Below, in pieces: positions 9,232-17,676 of a stretch of 64,000 bases of DNA (position 1 is the first letter of the stretch; each line of letters begins with the position of its first letter). A program made the translations under genes and the position numbers. Below the pieces are notes generated by a model, which did not search any database, was not told the origin of the DNA, and saw nothing but the letters and a program-made list of their open reading frames with translations. Source of the stretch: Flavobacterium salilacus subsp. salilacus (GTDB lineage Bacteria > Bacteroidota > Bacteroidia > Flavobacteriales > Flavobacteriaceae); NCBI RefSeq assembly GCF_004634195.1, contig NZ_SKBP01000007.1, forward strand, positions 1-64,000, read 5' to 3'.

Positions 9232-10360
9232 CTATAAGTTTTAAAGGTTCTACGGTAAGGCTGGCATAATCTTGCGATTGTTGCAGTAACTGATTGATAA
9301 CCGATGTGAGCAGGTTACGCTCTTTGGTAGTATTTTCCCAATAGGTGCGTTTCATTTCGCGGATAGCTTCGCCGGAGTTGCCGAATAACGATGCTTCATT
9401 GGTTTTAATAAGCCCTGCCGGAAGATTGTTAAATGCTACCAAAATATTTTCGCGAACGCTGGTTTCGGTATAATTAAACAACTTATCATCAATCTTGCTC
9501 TCAATCTGTTTTATCAATATGGCATCTTCCAGTTTTTCGCCAGCAAAATCCATTTCTAAGCAGAGTACACCGCCTGTGTTTTGCGCACCAAGACTGTCTT
9601 TTATAGCCTCCTGAAACTTCTCACGTTCGCTTTCGGCATCCAGCAGCGCATGGCTTCCGGGTTCAAGCCCTTCGCCAACCAACGGGCGGGTTACTACCAG
9701 TGTATTACCAAAAAAACCTTTGCGCAGCAATCTGTTTTTGTAGATGGCTGCCTGTGCTTCGCTGTCGCAATCATCTGCTACCGAATCGATACGCGACAGG
9801 GGATAGATGAGCTTGGTATCCATATTAACATACAGTACCTGCCCCTTGTAATGTTCCCATCCGCCGGCTTTCTCCACCTGTGCATCAATTACCTTTTTTC
9901 GAGGGTTAAAAACATCTATAAGCTGAATGTCGGCTTTTTTGGGGCGTAACCATTCTTTACAAACGGCTATCTTGCCGGCATAGTCATTACTGTCTGTTTT
10001 ACCAATACGGCACCACTCATAAGGTATTACGCTAAAATCGGCAATCTGGTAGAGTGCATTCCAATTCACGTGAATGAAAACGCCCCGTTGTTTTACCAAA
10101 TCGTCGGCTACATCATCGATAAAATCAATCAGTTTCAGGTTTTTATCTTTGTTGATAATGAGGTTGTCATTTTCCTCCCCATACCCTTTACCGATGAGGT
10201 ATTGCACCATTATGGCTGCTGCCGATTTTGCCGTAACGCTGTTGTTTATCAGTCTGTCCATCCTTTCGGGGTAGCCGTTATCAGTATCATTGGCATATAC
10301 ATCAGCGCCTTTGCTCCAGGGTGTTAGCCTTTTCCATACATCTATGAGTAATGTTCTCAT
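9203..10360 (-). CDS. Phage portal protein
   Basis: A 385-aa protein fitting a compact portal. It has an N-terminal region with 'NNSVTAKSAAAIMVQYLIGKGY', a central 'VIPYEWCRIG ... VFNPRKKVID' wing, and a C-terminal part with 'NLPAGLIKTNEASLFGNSGEAIREMKRTYW', matching the crown-side helix of portals where a channel loop precedes a long helix. Portals form the dodecameric DNA channel and seat the terminase. Its ATG overlaps the previous gene by 4 bases (ATGA). It lies downstream of the capsid gene rather than next to the terminase, which is unusual. Confidence 0.75.
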   Translation of the reverse strand: MRTLLIDVWKRLTPWSKGADVYANDTDNGYPERMDRLINNSVTAKSAAAIMVQYLIGKGYGEENDNLIINKDKNLKLIDFIDDVADDLVKQRGVFIHVNWNALYQIADFSVIPYEWCRIGKTDSNDYAGKIAVCKEWLRPKKADIQLIDVFNPRKKVIDAQVEKAGGWEHYKGQVLYVNMDTKLIYPLSRIDSVADDCDSEAQAAIYKNRLLRKGFFGNTLVVTRPLVGEGLEPGSHALLDAESEREKFQEAIKDSLGAQNTGGVLCLEMDFAGEKLEDAILIKQIESKIDDKLFNYTETSVRENILVAFNNLPAGLIKTNEASLFGNSGEAIREMKRTYWENTTKERNLLTSVINQLLQQSQDYASLTVEPLKLIDDAALNNPE

Positions 10361-10836
10361 TGTGCTTGGGGGTTAGGCAAAGTATCGGCATCATCGGTTT
10401 CAAGATCGGCTTGTTTTTTTATATCGTGTTGTAAAGGTTGTTTCTTTACTTGTCGTTTTTTTCTTGGTTTTGGTTCTGTTGTTATTAATGCTTCTTCGGT
10501 GGGGATGTGGGCAAAAAGGCGTTCGCCGTTAGGGCGACTTAATAATTTCTGGGCATATTCGGGCGTAATATTGGCATTGTTAACCAATATGGGAGATCCA
10601 AACTCCAGCGGTATATTTTCGTATTTGGCATGTAGCCTGTATTTTGATGTATTTGCCATAGTCTTAAAGTGGTTTTTATACTTTGTTAAGTATTGGGTTA
10701 AACATTTAGGGCAACCGGGGTTTACCCTCTCGTTAAACAAAGACGTGTACTCCTGCATAAATAGCTGGAGATACCGTACGCCGTCACCCCTTTTTCCTTG
10801 GGTGACGGTACGGATATCCATAGTGGTAAAGTCCAT
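10357..10836 (-). CDS. Phage structural-region protein of unknown function
   Basis: A 159-aa protein with a cysteine pair ('NPGCPKCLTQY') near residues 40-50 and a long basic, Q/K-rich C-terminal tail ('KPRKKRQVKKQPL'). It lies between the presumed tube protein (3-nt gap) and the portal gene (4-base overlap), so it is almost certainly translated within this operon. The Cys pair could bind a metal or form a disulphide. No named family is recognised. Confidence 0.6.
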   Translation of the reverse strand: MDFTTMDIRTVTQGKRGDGVRYLQLFMQEYTSLFNERVNPGCPKCLTQYLTKYKNHFKTMANTSKYRLHAKYENIPLEFGSPILVNNANITPEYAQKLLSRPNGERLFAHIPTEEALITTEPKPRKKRQVKKQPLQHDIKKQADLETDDADTLPNPQAQ

Positions 10837-10839
10837 GAC

Positions 10840-11439
10840 TTATGATTCAGCCTGAGCAAACTTGTTCTCGAAAGCTGTTTTGGTAGTGTCATAATCAGTT
10901 TCAAGCAATGTTTTTGGCATTGTTGTTTCTTCAAATCCATCGGCAGAAGAAAGTTCGAAAACAATCATGTTGTCGTTTTCTTTAGAGCTGTTGGTCATAG
11001 TAGTAAGCTCTAAGCCTGATGTAAGCCCCAGTATCTCAAATGCGTCTGCGCTGCTGGCACCTTTCCATACTTGCTCTACTACGGCAATATATTTGGCACC
11101 TTTAGATAATTCGTCAGCCTGCTGCTTGTTGGTTGCACTTGGGTTAAAAATTACACCGCTAAAGGTGTGTTTAAACTTGTCGGGCGCGTTTTCTTTTTTC
11201 ACCAACTCCCATGCTTTTCCGTTGGATTGTTTTACACCGGAGAGTAAATAACCGGTAGTTCCGGGTTTCAACTGTAGGTTAGTAACCAAAATACGGTTAG
11301 TACCATCAATAGTTGTGGCTGTCAAATCGATATCGTTTTTATTGATAAGCACGATGTTTTGCTCTATTCCGCCTATTGGCGCATTGGCGCAGTCAAATAA
11401 AATGTCTGCTGTTAAGTTTCCTGTACAATCTACTGGCAT
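10840..11439 (-). CDS. Putative phage tail tube / major structural protein
   Basis: A 199-aa protein starting 'MPVDCTGNL', with beta-rich composition, phrases such as 'LTSGLELTTMTNSSKENDN', and a conserved acidic C-terminus. It is encoded just after the major capsid gene. Size and predicted beta structure fit a tail tube or decoration protein. This is inference from size, composition and place; a head-stabilising protein is a good alternative. It is preceded by a 177-nt spacer holding a host-type inverted repeat. Confidence 0.45.
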   Translation of the reverse strand: MPVDCTGNLTADILFDCANAPIGGIEQNIVLINKNDIDLTATTIDGTNRILVTNLQLKPGTTGYLLSGVKQSNGKAWELVKKENAPDKFKHTFSGVIFNPSATNKQQADELSKGAKYIAVVEQVWKGASSADAFEILGLTSGLELTTMTNSSKENDNMIVFELSSADGFEETTMPKTLLETDYDTTKTAFENKFAQAES

Positions 11440-11498
11440 TTTGTTTTGTTTTTAAAGTTGAAGTATTGTGATTTGTTGATTTGATAATTGGTTTATTC

Positions 11499-11566
11499 GT
11501 CATTGTGAGGAGGTACGACGAAGCAATCTTTATTTTTTTTAGTTTGCTTCGATTTGCTCGCAATGA
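11499..11566. repeat. Host-type inverted repeat (GTCATTGxGAG family)
   Basis: The spacer between capsid and tube genes holds one copy of a short imperfect inverted repeat. It opens with GTCATTGTGAGGAGG, contains 'GAAGCAATCT ... TTTGCTTCG' and closes with CTCGCAATGAT. The same phrase family occurs at 60808-60881 and 63847-63919 in host DNA, so it looks like a small non-autonomous or REP-like host element that reached the prophage. Confidence 0.65.
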
Positions 11567-11616
11567 TACTGAGGGAGCAACTGCTCACTACGACTGAATA
11601 CTTTTTTACTATTGGC

Positions 11617-12675
11617 TTAGTATGCTGCTACCGTCATATAGGTTTCAAGATGTTTGGCATCTATAGTATAGGCAGCATCCATAATGTTTGTTTTCAGCGT
11701 TTTGTCGTAAAAAGCATCCAGCTTGGTTAAGTCGTCTTCGCTTAGTGTTCCTACGGGTATATTTGCTTTGGTTGTAAACACTGCCCTGTGTGGCAGGTTC
11801 CATGTAGTGCCGTTGTTTTGGTAGGTTTTAATATACCTGTCCCAGTCATAACGTACTTTTACCTCGATACCGTCAAAGTACAATTTTGGTCTGCCTTCTT
11901 CTACCACTTCAAGGAATCCTGAGCCTAAGTTTTTGTTTCTCAGGGTAGCACGGTAGTTATCGGCAAGGGTGCGGGTAGCCAGTATAAAACTGTCTTCGGT
12001 AGCTACAAGCCTCTCGTCGGCAGCAGTAACCATTTGTTCGAATATAGCTATTGCTGCATCTTCGGCAAGGGCTTGGTTGACATAAGAGTTGCCTGCATTT
12101 TTAGCAATAGCCACATAGTTGGCAGCCGATGTAGGTACTTCTGCCATGATTTGTTTAAACAACCCATCGAAGGAGTTAAAGTAACCCAAATCAGTACCAT
12201 TGGTAAACACACCTTCATCTGCTACTGTTGCGGCAGCGGTATCGTTAAACCATATTTTGCGGTGCATATTTTCCAGCATTGCCGATTCTACTGCTGCGAT
12301 GATAACACCAAATTCTTCTGAGCCTATAGCATCAAAAAAGTCCGGGTTAATGCGTTGCGATTTTCTGAAAAGTTTCAGCAGCGCAGGCATATCGTTTTGG
12401 CAGTGTTTCAGTCTGAAGTCTTCCAGTACAGGTGTCCAGAATTTTTCGGTAAGGGCAAACCCGCCCGCTTCGTTTGGCGTACAGCCTACACTTGCTTTGC
12501 CCAGCAGCCCCAGTCTTTCGGCAAAGGCTATTTGGGTTTTTACATCAATGCCTGTTTCTATTTCGTGATATTCGGCAAGGTCGCTGTCGTTAAATACCCT
12601 TTCAAAAATTACCTCGCTTACCGTTTCGGCCTCACGGGCGTTCAGTGTTAACGCATCTGCATTAATTAGTGCCAT
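11617..12675 (-). CDS. Major capsid protein
   Basis: A 352-aa protein encoded directly after the head protease; their start and stop overlap as TAATG at 12675. It starts 'MALINADALTLNAREAETVSE' and has mixed helix/strand composition, with 'NDTAAATVADEGVFTNG' and 'RDEGxPKLYFDGIEVKVRYDW'-like strands (the real text reads 'EGRPKLYFDGIEVKV') resembling HK97-fold P domains. Hundreds of copies would build the head shell after cleavage by the upstream protease. The fold is inferred from size, the neighbouring protease and general pattern. Confidence 0.7.
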   Translation of the reverse strand: MALINADALTLNAREAETVSEVIFERVFNDSDLAEYHEIETGIDVKTQIAFAERLGLLGKASVGCTPNEAGGFALTEKFWTPVLEDFRLKHCQNDMPALLKLFRKSQRINPDFFDAIGSEEFGVIIAAVESAMLENMHRKIWFNDTAAATVADEGVFTNGTDLGYFNSFDGLFKQIMAEVPTSAANYVAIAKNAGNSYVNQALAEDAAIAIFEQMVTAADERLVATEDSFILATRTLADNYRATLRNKNLGSGFLEVVEEGRPKLYFDGIEVKVRYDWDRYIKTYQNNGTTWNLPHRAVFTTKANIPVGTLSEDDLTKLDAFYDKTLKTNIMDAAYTIDAKHLETYMTVAAY

Positions 12676-13706
12676 TACTTCCTGTTTTTATTTTGCAAAT
12701 ATTGCTTCATACCGGATAGCCTGTCACTTTCGCCCGGTTTGCGTGCAGCTACTTTTTTGCCGTCAAGGCTGTAGCGGCTGCCCACTTGTCTTTTTAGTGC
12801 CAGTACTTCGCCTTTTATGGTGTTTAGCTGGCGTTTCAGTGCTTTGTTTTCGGCACGCAAGGCTGCGGTTGCACCGGTACCTGCACCTTCTTCGGGCTCT
12901 ATGATTTCTACCAGTTCTCCTGCTTCAAATACATAGGTTACACCATCGGGCATCATGTACTCGCCTTCGGCAGGTGTTCCTTCTACTGTGGCAATTGCGC
13001 CAATTTCGATGATGGCATCATCGGGCAGTTCGGTAAAATCGAGTTCTGCGCCTGTGGCATCCTGCACGATTTTGTTGTAAATAGTGTTGTGCTTAAATTT
13101 TGCCAGCACTCGGTTGAACAGACCTTCCATCCAGTGCCTGTCCCTTTCGGTAAGTGTTCCTCTCATAATAGTTTTTGGATTAATGAATGCTTTTGCAGCG
13201 ATTTTGACTTGCTGCGAAGTAGTAAAGCCAAGGGCGGTGAGCTGTGTGCCCGTTAGCCAGGTTTCGTTTTTGAGCAATGGCAGTATTGCCTGCTCCTGTA
13301 CGTTAAGGGCTTTTTTGTAAAAGCCTACCATTTTGTGTTCTATGGCGCGTAGTTGGTCGGCAAACTTTTCGAGCTCATCGGCAGTACCCATAGAGCCACC
13401 CCAAGGGAGGTGTATCATAAAAGGGGTGTTTTCTCTAACTACTCTTTTGTTGCCTGCCATAAATACTACGGTGGCTATGCTTGCCACGATACCGCTGCCT
13501 ATGGTGGTTATGGGCTTGTCCAAAGCGCGCAGGTAATGGTAAATGTCGAAACCTACATCTACCAAGCCTCCTTCGGAGTTGATGTGCACGTTGAAGGCGG
13601 TTGCTTGGGGTTGTTTTTTTACCTGACCTATCACATCGATAAGTTCTGTACCCGTAACGCCATCAAACGTGCCTATCTGACCGGAGATATAAATGTTTCC
13701 TGTCAT
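12675..13706 (-). CDS. Phage head maturation protease, ClpP-like (S14/S49)
   Basis: A 343-aa protein. Residues 1-190 form a ClpP-type serine protease: 'HINSEGGLVDVG' (41-52), the catalytic-Ser block 'GSGIVASIATVVFMAG' with Ser76, and 'NTPFMIHLPWGG' with His99. A C-terminal extension from about residue 220 includes an acidic linker and a short coiled coil (about 285-315), perhaps a scaffold part. Such fusions process capsid and scaffold during head assembly. It is followed immediately by the capsid gene. Upstream is a 274-nt spacer and then the divergent restriction-modification cassette. Confidence 0.85.
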   Translation of the reverse strand: MTGNIYISGQIGTFDGVTGTELIDVIGQVKKQPQATAFNVHINSEGGLVDVGFDIYHYLRALDKPITTIGSGIVASIATVVFMAGNKRVVRENTPFMIHLPWGGSMGTADELEKFADQLRAIEHKMVGFYKKALNVQEQAILPLLKNETWLTGTQLTALGFTTSQQVKIAAKAFINPKTIMRGTLTERDRHWMEGLFNRVLAKFKHNTIYNKIVQDATGAELDFTELPDDAIIEIGAIATVEGTPAEGEYMMPDGVTYVFEAGELVEIIEPEEGAGTGATAALRAENKALKRQLNTIKGEVLALKRQVGSRYSLDGKKVAARKPGESDRLSGMKQYLQNKNRK

Positions 13707-13743
13707 TCGATATGGAATGAGTGAAATATTGGGGGGAATTATT

Positions 13744-13821
13744 TAGCCAATAGGGAAAAGGCAATAGCCATTAGTTTTAGGGATGTTATCTTTTTGCCTT
13801 TTGTCTGTTTACTATTGGCTA
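13744..13821. repeat. Inverted repeat of host spacer type (GGCAATAGCC family)
   Basis: TAGCCAATAG at 13744-13753 pairs with CTATTGGCTA at 13812-13821, and inside it AAAAGGCAA (13756) pairs with TTGCCTTTT (13794). The phrase 'GGCAATAGCC' recurs at about 25810, 34290 and 60590, so this is a dispersed spacer repeat. It lies between the head protease start and the restriction cassette. Confidence 0.6.
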
Positions 13822-13920
13822 TATAAACAGCGCTGTTTTTGATGTTACAAAGTTACAAAGGTATTTTAGGGTTTTGCTGAAGCGGGGTTTTCAGTAAGTG
13901 TATGATAATAAATAGTGCTA

Positions 13921-13974
13921 ACTTTAGTATGTGGCTTGACTTTACTATTAGTTTTTAATTTGTATAACTATAGT
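13921..13974 (+). promoter_or_regulatory. Three controller (C) boxes and promoter of the restriction cassette
   Basis: ACTTTAGT (13921), ACTATTAGT (13944) and ACTATAGT (13967) begin exactly 23 bp apart and each fits the ACT-N(2-3)-AGT form of C-protein operators. A TTG at 13936 and TAATTTG at 13956 form a near-consensus Bacteroidota promoter, so the middle box lies between promoter elements and the last overlaps the probable start of transcription just before the ATG at 13981. This layout suggests activation by upstream boxes and repression by the last one. Confidence 0.65.
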
Positions 13975-13980
13975 ATACAC

Positions 13981-14199
13981 ATGAATAAAGAGCTTTCATT
14001 AAAATTTGGACAGTTAATCCGCGAAATAAGGCTAGAAAAGAAACTTTCTCAAGAAGAATTGGCTTATAGAGCCGATGTTCATAGGACTTATGTTGGGATG
14101 GTAGAAAGAGGCGAAAAGAACATAACTCTTGAAAATATTCATAAATTTTGTAAAGGACTTGATGTGTCTATGGAGTTTTTATTTCAGAAACTTAAATAA
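13981..14199 (+). CDS. XRE-family controller (C) protein of the restriction-modification cassette
   Basis: A 72-aa helix-turn-helix protein. It starts 'MNKELSLKFGQLIREIR', carries an XRE HTH ('KLSQEELAYRADVHRTYVGMVERG', residues 20-44) and ends 'GLDVSMEFLFQKLK'. Size and sequence pattern match controller proteins of type II systems, which time methylase before endonuclease. I start it at the ATG at 13981 because an extension to 13915 would translate through the operator boxes and give a hydrophobic, HTH-unlike leader. The endonuclease gene starts 8 nt after its stop. Confidence 0.85.
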   Translation: MNKELSLKFGQLIREIRLEKKLSQEELAYRADVHRTYVGMVERGEKNITLENIHKFCKGLDVSMEFLFQKLK

Positions 14200-14207
14200 A
14201 AAACGTC

Positions 14208-15410
14208 ATGAAAGTTACATTTCTTGGTCAAGGGTTTAGTCCAAAAACAGACGGGTCTGTAGGAGGAAATTTAGAAAGATTATTTACAGAAAAAGTGTAT
14301 CATACTTTTACAGGAATGTCTGCTTTTGCGAGCGTGTCGGGTATAAGAGGTCTTGCAAGTTTAATATCCAGTAGTGAAGCTTTCAATTCTTTTAATCTTA
14401 TCATAGGTATTGACCAACAAGGTACTCCAAAAGAGGCTTTGGAAGAGGTTTACAATATCGGGATTAACAGCTATATATTTTATCAAAGCGAGAAAGTAAT
14501 ATTTCATCCCAAAATTTATTTATTTGAAGGTTCTGATAAAACTTCTTTGATTGTAGGGTCTTCAAATCTCACTGCTGCCGGACTGTTTAAAAATGTAGAA
14601 TCATCATTATTGGTAGAGTTTGAAAATGATGACGAGGAAGGTAAAGAACTATTACTGAATATTAAAAAATATTATAACACCTTGTTTGATTTTTCTGACC
14701 CTAATTTATTTAGGATAACTCCTGAAATAATTGAACAATTTGTAAATCGAGGAGATGTGCCTCTAAAAATTGAATGGACTGAAAAATATAGTAAAGGAGC
14801 AATAAATGAAAAGGAGATTGATGATACTCGAATTGAAATACCAAAGAGGAAAACAGCTTCATTACCAAACAGTTTTAAAAGAAAACCCAAAGAGGCTGAA
14901 TTGATAGAATCGTTTAATGAAGAGATTGAGCCTAATCCTGAGGCTGAAGAACACATTCATATAGAAGAGAATTTGATTGAAGTTTGGAAAACTAAACCGT
15001 TAACAGAACGAGATTTGAATATTCCTACTGGGAGCAACACAAATCCTACCGGTTCTATGGGTTTCTCAAAAGGAGCATTAATAAATATAGATCATCGCCA
15101 TTATTTTAGAGATGAGGTTTTTGAAAACTTAGAATGGTCTTTAAGTACGAGGAAAAAGTCTGAACATATAGAGCTAAGTACAGCAAATTTCCAAATAATT
15201 ATTGATGGTCAGAATAAGGGCATTTATGAATTGAAGTTATCCCATAATCCAAGAACAGATACAAAACAATATATCCAGAACAATATGATGACAAACATAA
15301 GGTGGGGTTTTGCTAAAGATGTGATTGCTGATCGTAGTTTATTAGGGAAAACAATGACTTTATATAAAAATACTTCTTCTGAGATAGATTTTGTGATTAG
15401 TATAGATTAG
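14208..15410 (+). CDS. PLD-family type II restriction endonuclease (NgoFVII/BfiI-like)
   Basis: A 400-aa protein with a phospholipase-D nuclease core: H100 and K102 in 'FHPKIYLF', followed by 'GSSNLTAAG' (117-125). These are the catalytic His/Lys and Asn of metal-independent nucleases such as BfiI; NgoFVII-family enzymes have the same N-terminal domain. A charged linker (about 200-260) leads to a C-terminal domain with 'GFSKGALINIDHRHYFRDEVFENLEWS', which resembles the DNA-reading B3-like domain. It is encoded between the C protein and an adenine methylase, completing a C-R-M order. The recognition site cannot be predicted. Confidence 0.8.
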   Translation: MKVTFLGQGFSPKTDGSVGGNLERLFTEKVYHTFTGMSAFASVSGIRGLASLISSSEAFNSFNLIIGIDQQGTPKEALEEVYNIGINSYIFYQSEKVIFHPKIYLFEGSDKTSLIVGSSNLTAAGLFKNVESSLLVEFENDDEEGKELLLNIKKYYNTLFDFSDPNLFRITPEIIEQFVNRGDVPLKIEWTEKYSKGAINEKEIDDTRIEIPKRKTASLPNSFKRKPKEAELIESFNEEIEPNPEAEEHIHIEENLIEVWKTKPLTERDLNIPTGSNTNPTGSMGFSKGALINIDHRHYFRDEVFENLEWSLSTRKKSEHIELSTANFQIIIDGQNKGIYELKLSHNPRTDTKQYIQNNMMTNIRWGFAKDVIADRSLLGKTMTLYKNTSSEIDFVISID

Positions 15411-15487
15411 TATTTTGTTTATAAAATGATTAGGAGAGGGATACTAAAGTACGGTTATGTGATTACTTTTGTAGAAAGTAGATTAAA

Positions 15488-17095
15488 ATGCAGTTAATAG
15501 AAGTAGCATCTAAGAATAAATTAAGAGGAGGGTTTTATACCCCTATGCCAATTGCTGAGTTTATTTTAAAATGGGCATTTAATGAAAATAAAAACTTTGA
15601 TATTTTAGAGCCTAGCTGTGGAGATGGTGTTTTTTTAAAAGCAATTCAAAAAGGTAAATATAATTATAACTCAATAACTGGAGTTGAATTAGATGAAGAT
15701 GAAGCAAATAAATCAAAAAAAATAAATCTTTCTGATTGTCAAATTATTAATGAAGATTTTCATAAATTTTTTGAAATGAACAATAATAAATTTGATTTAA
15801 TTATTGGAAATCCTCCCTATATAAGGTATCAATATTTTGATAAGGAGCAAAAACAGTTAGCTTCGGAGATATTTACCAAAGCAAAATTGAAATATTCAAA
15901 ACTTACAAATGCATGGGTATCCTTTGTGGTTGGTTCGTCTTTAATGCTTAAGGAAAAAGGGAAGATTGGATTTGTTGTTCCCGCAGAAATTTTACAAGTT
16001 TCCTTTGCAAAGCAACTACGATATTTTTTAGCAACTTTTTATAATAAGATAAATATAATTTCTTTTGAAAAGCTCGTCTTTCCTGATATTCAACAAGAAG
16101 TCGTTTTATTGTTGTGTGAAAAAGATAATTCTACAGAACATTTAATAGAGCATTTGGAGGTCAAAGATGCAGAATCTCTAAAAAAACTGGACACATCGAG
16201 ATTAAAAAGTCCAAAGAAGAAAATTGATTTCAAATCTAATAAATGGACCTTTTATTTTTTAGAGCAAGAAGAAATCGATTTTTTAGAGAAACTTCAAGAA
16301 ACAAGACGAATTCCAAAATTTGGAGAATATGCTAAAGTAGAAGTAGGTATTACTACTGGAGCTAATCCATTTTTTACAGTACCTATCTCAACGGTTAAAA
16401 CGTACAATTTAGACAAATATGCACGTCCATTAGTCGGTAGGAGTGTTCAAGTTCCAAGTGTAATATTTACCGAAAAAGACTGGGAATATAATAGACAAAT
16501 AGAAGCCCGAACACATATTTTGGCTTTTCCAAAGAAAGAAAATCTTAATGGTAGTATTGGAGCTAGAAAGTATATTGATGAGGGTGAAGCACAGCAAATT
16601 CATAAAGGTTATAAATGTAGAATTAGAGATGAATGGCAAATAGTACCTTCATTAAGAATATCTGATGCATTATTCATTAGAAGAAATAACTTATACCCTA
16701 AACTTATAATAAATGAAGCTAAAGCTTATACAACAGATACAATGCATAGGGTAACTGTTATGCCTAATATTAATATAAAAGCATTAACAGCAAGCTATTA
16801 TAATTCACTTTCTCTTGCATTTACTGAAATTTGTGGGAGAAGTCATGGTGGTGGTGTTTTGGAATTAATGCCTAATGAGGTAGAAGAGATTCTTCTACCA
16901 TATCATGAGTCTAATAAGGAACTACTGCCTTTAATTGAAGAATTGATTAGAGAAAAAAAAAATATTTCAGAAGTTTTGAAAATTACTAATAAAATAATTT
17001 TAAAGAAAAATTTTGGACTAACTTCTGAAGAAATTGAACTTGCAGATAGAATTTGGAAAAAACTTTCAAAAAGGAGGCTAAATAGAGGGAAATAA
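15488..17095 (+). CDS. N6-adenine DNA methyltransferase of the restriction cassette
   Basis: A 535-aa protein. Motif I 'EPSCGDGVF' (41-49) binds AdoMet and motif IV 'NPPY' (108-111) marks an N6-adenine (gamma-type, Eco57I/TaqI-like) methylase. The C-terminal 300 aa form a target-recognition region with 'GITTGANPFFTVP' and 'YARPLVGRSVQVPS'. It should protect the host from the PLD endonuclease encoded 77 nt upstream. The whole cassette is AT-rich compared with the phage genes around it and points the opposite way, which suggests acquisition as a unit. Its stop lies 1 nt from the end of the convergent phage gene. Confidence 0.88.
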   Translation: MQLIEVASKNKLRGGFYTPMPIAEFILKWAFNENKNFDILEPSCGDGVFLKAIQKGKYNYNSITGVELDEDEANKSKKINLSDCQIINEDFHKFFEMNNNKFDLIIGNPPYIRYQYFDKEQKQLASEIFTKAKLKYSKLTNAWVSFVVGSSLMLKEKGKIGFVVPAEILQVSFAKQLRYFLATFYNKINIISFEKLVFPDIQQEVVLLLCEKDNSTEHLIEHLEVKDAESLKKLDTSRLKSPKKKIDFKSNKWTFYFLEQEEIDFLEKLQETRRIPKFGEYAKVEVGITTGANPFFTVPISTVKTYNLDKYARPLVGRSVQVPSVIFTEKDWEYNRQIEARTHILAFPKKENLNGSIGARKYIDEGEAQQIHKGYKCRIRDEWQIVPSLRISDALFIRRNNLYPKLIINEAKAYTTDTMHRVTVMPNINIKALTASYYNSLSLAFTEICGRSHGGGVLELMPNEVEEILLPYHESNKELLPLIEELIREKKNISEVLKITNKIILKKNFGLTSEEIELADRIWKKLSKRRLNRGK

Positions 17096-17096
17096 T

Positions 17097-17342
17097 TCAA
17101 CTTCCCTCCATAAAAGCGATGATATTAAACATGGTGCGCTCGGTTATTTTATATTGCTCGGCTACACAGCCTGCGGCGTGGGTTTTTCGGGGTTTTTTAA
17201 AGTTTTTTTGCTGGTACTCCATTTCTTTCAGGTAGGCTTCATAATATACTTTCCAGTCGAGTATGTGTATGGGTATAAGGTTTTTACCCATTAGCTTCAT
17301 AAAGTTATCGCCAAGGCTTGTTATGGTTTGGTAGCGGTTCAT
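17097..17342 (-). CDS. Small phage protein of unknown function
   Basis: An 81-aa basic protein starting 'MNRYQTITSLGDNFMKLMGKN' with a 'KKPRKTHAAGCVAEQYKIT' stretch. It follows the Cys-rich protein gene with no gap (TAA then ATG). It is the last gene before the restriction cassette, so the cassette separates it from the head protease gene. No family is recognised. Confidence 0.55.
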   Translation of the reverse strand: MNRYQTITSLGDNFMKLMGKNLIPIHILDWKVYYEAYLKEMEYQQKNFKKPRKTHAAGCVAEQYKITERTMFNIIAFMEGS

Positions 17343-17582
17343 TTACCATTTGTTTATCGGGCAAATATCGTTGCTGCGCACTTTGGCACTCAGGGGGCAT
17401 CCGCACCGGTTGCAGTAGGCGCCTTCTACTTCTTTAAGGGTGTCTTTTACAAACGTGAGTAGCTTGCCCTGCCTGGCGTGGGGGCAGGCTGCACATAGTG
17501 CAGCCCGCTGTTTTGCCACGGCTTCGGTTACTTCGCTTTTGCTGAGGTAGTTTTTCCAGCCGGATAGTATGTTTTTTATCAT
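17343..17582 (-). CDS. Small cysteine-rich, probably zinc-binding phage protein
   Basis: A 79-aa protein starting 'MIKNILSGWKNYL'. It has two Cys pairs, 'CAACPHA' and 'CNRCGCPLSAKV', plus a later Cys in 'NDICPINKW', a zinc-ribbon-like arrangement. I start it at the ATG at 17582; the open frame extends to 17651 but that stretch covers a spacer. It sits between the tape measure gene and the 81-aa protein. A role in tail assembly or host takeover cannot be decided from sequence. Confidence 0.6.
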   Translation of the reverse strand: MIKNILSGWKNYLSKSEVTEAVAKQRAALCAACPHARQGKLLTFVKDTLKEVEGAYCNRCGCPLSAKVRSNDICPINKW

Positions 17583-17676
17583 GGAGATTGTATTGTAATA
17601 AGAAAACTTGAGATGGTTTTTTACCACCCCGGCTTTCAGCCACCCCTCCAACGGGAGGGGAATGGTTGTGCCGGCA

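Noticed and set aside
13915..13980. Longer start for the controller protein
   Set aside because: The extension would cover the operator boxes and promoter and add a hydrophobic leader unlike C proteins; ATG 13981 fits.
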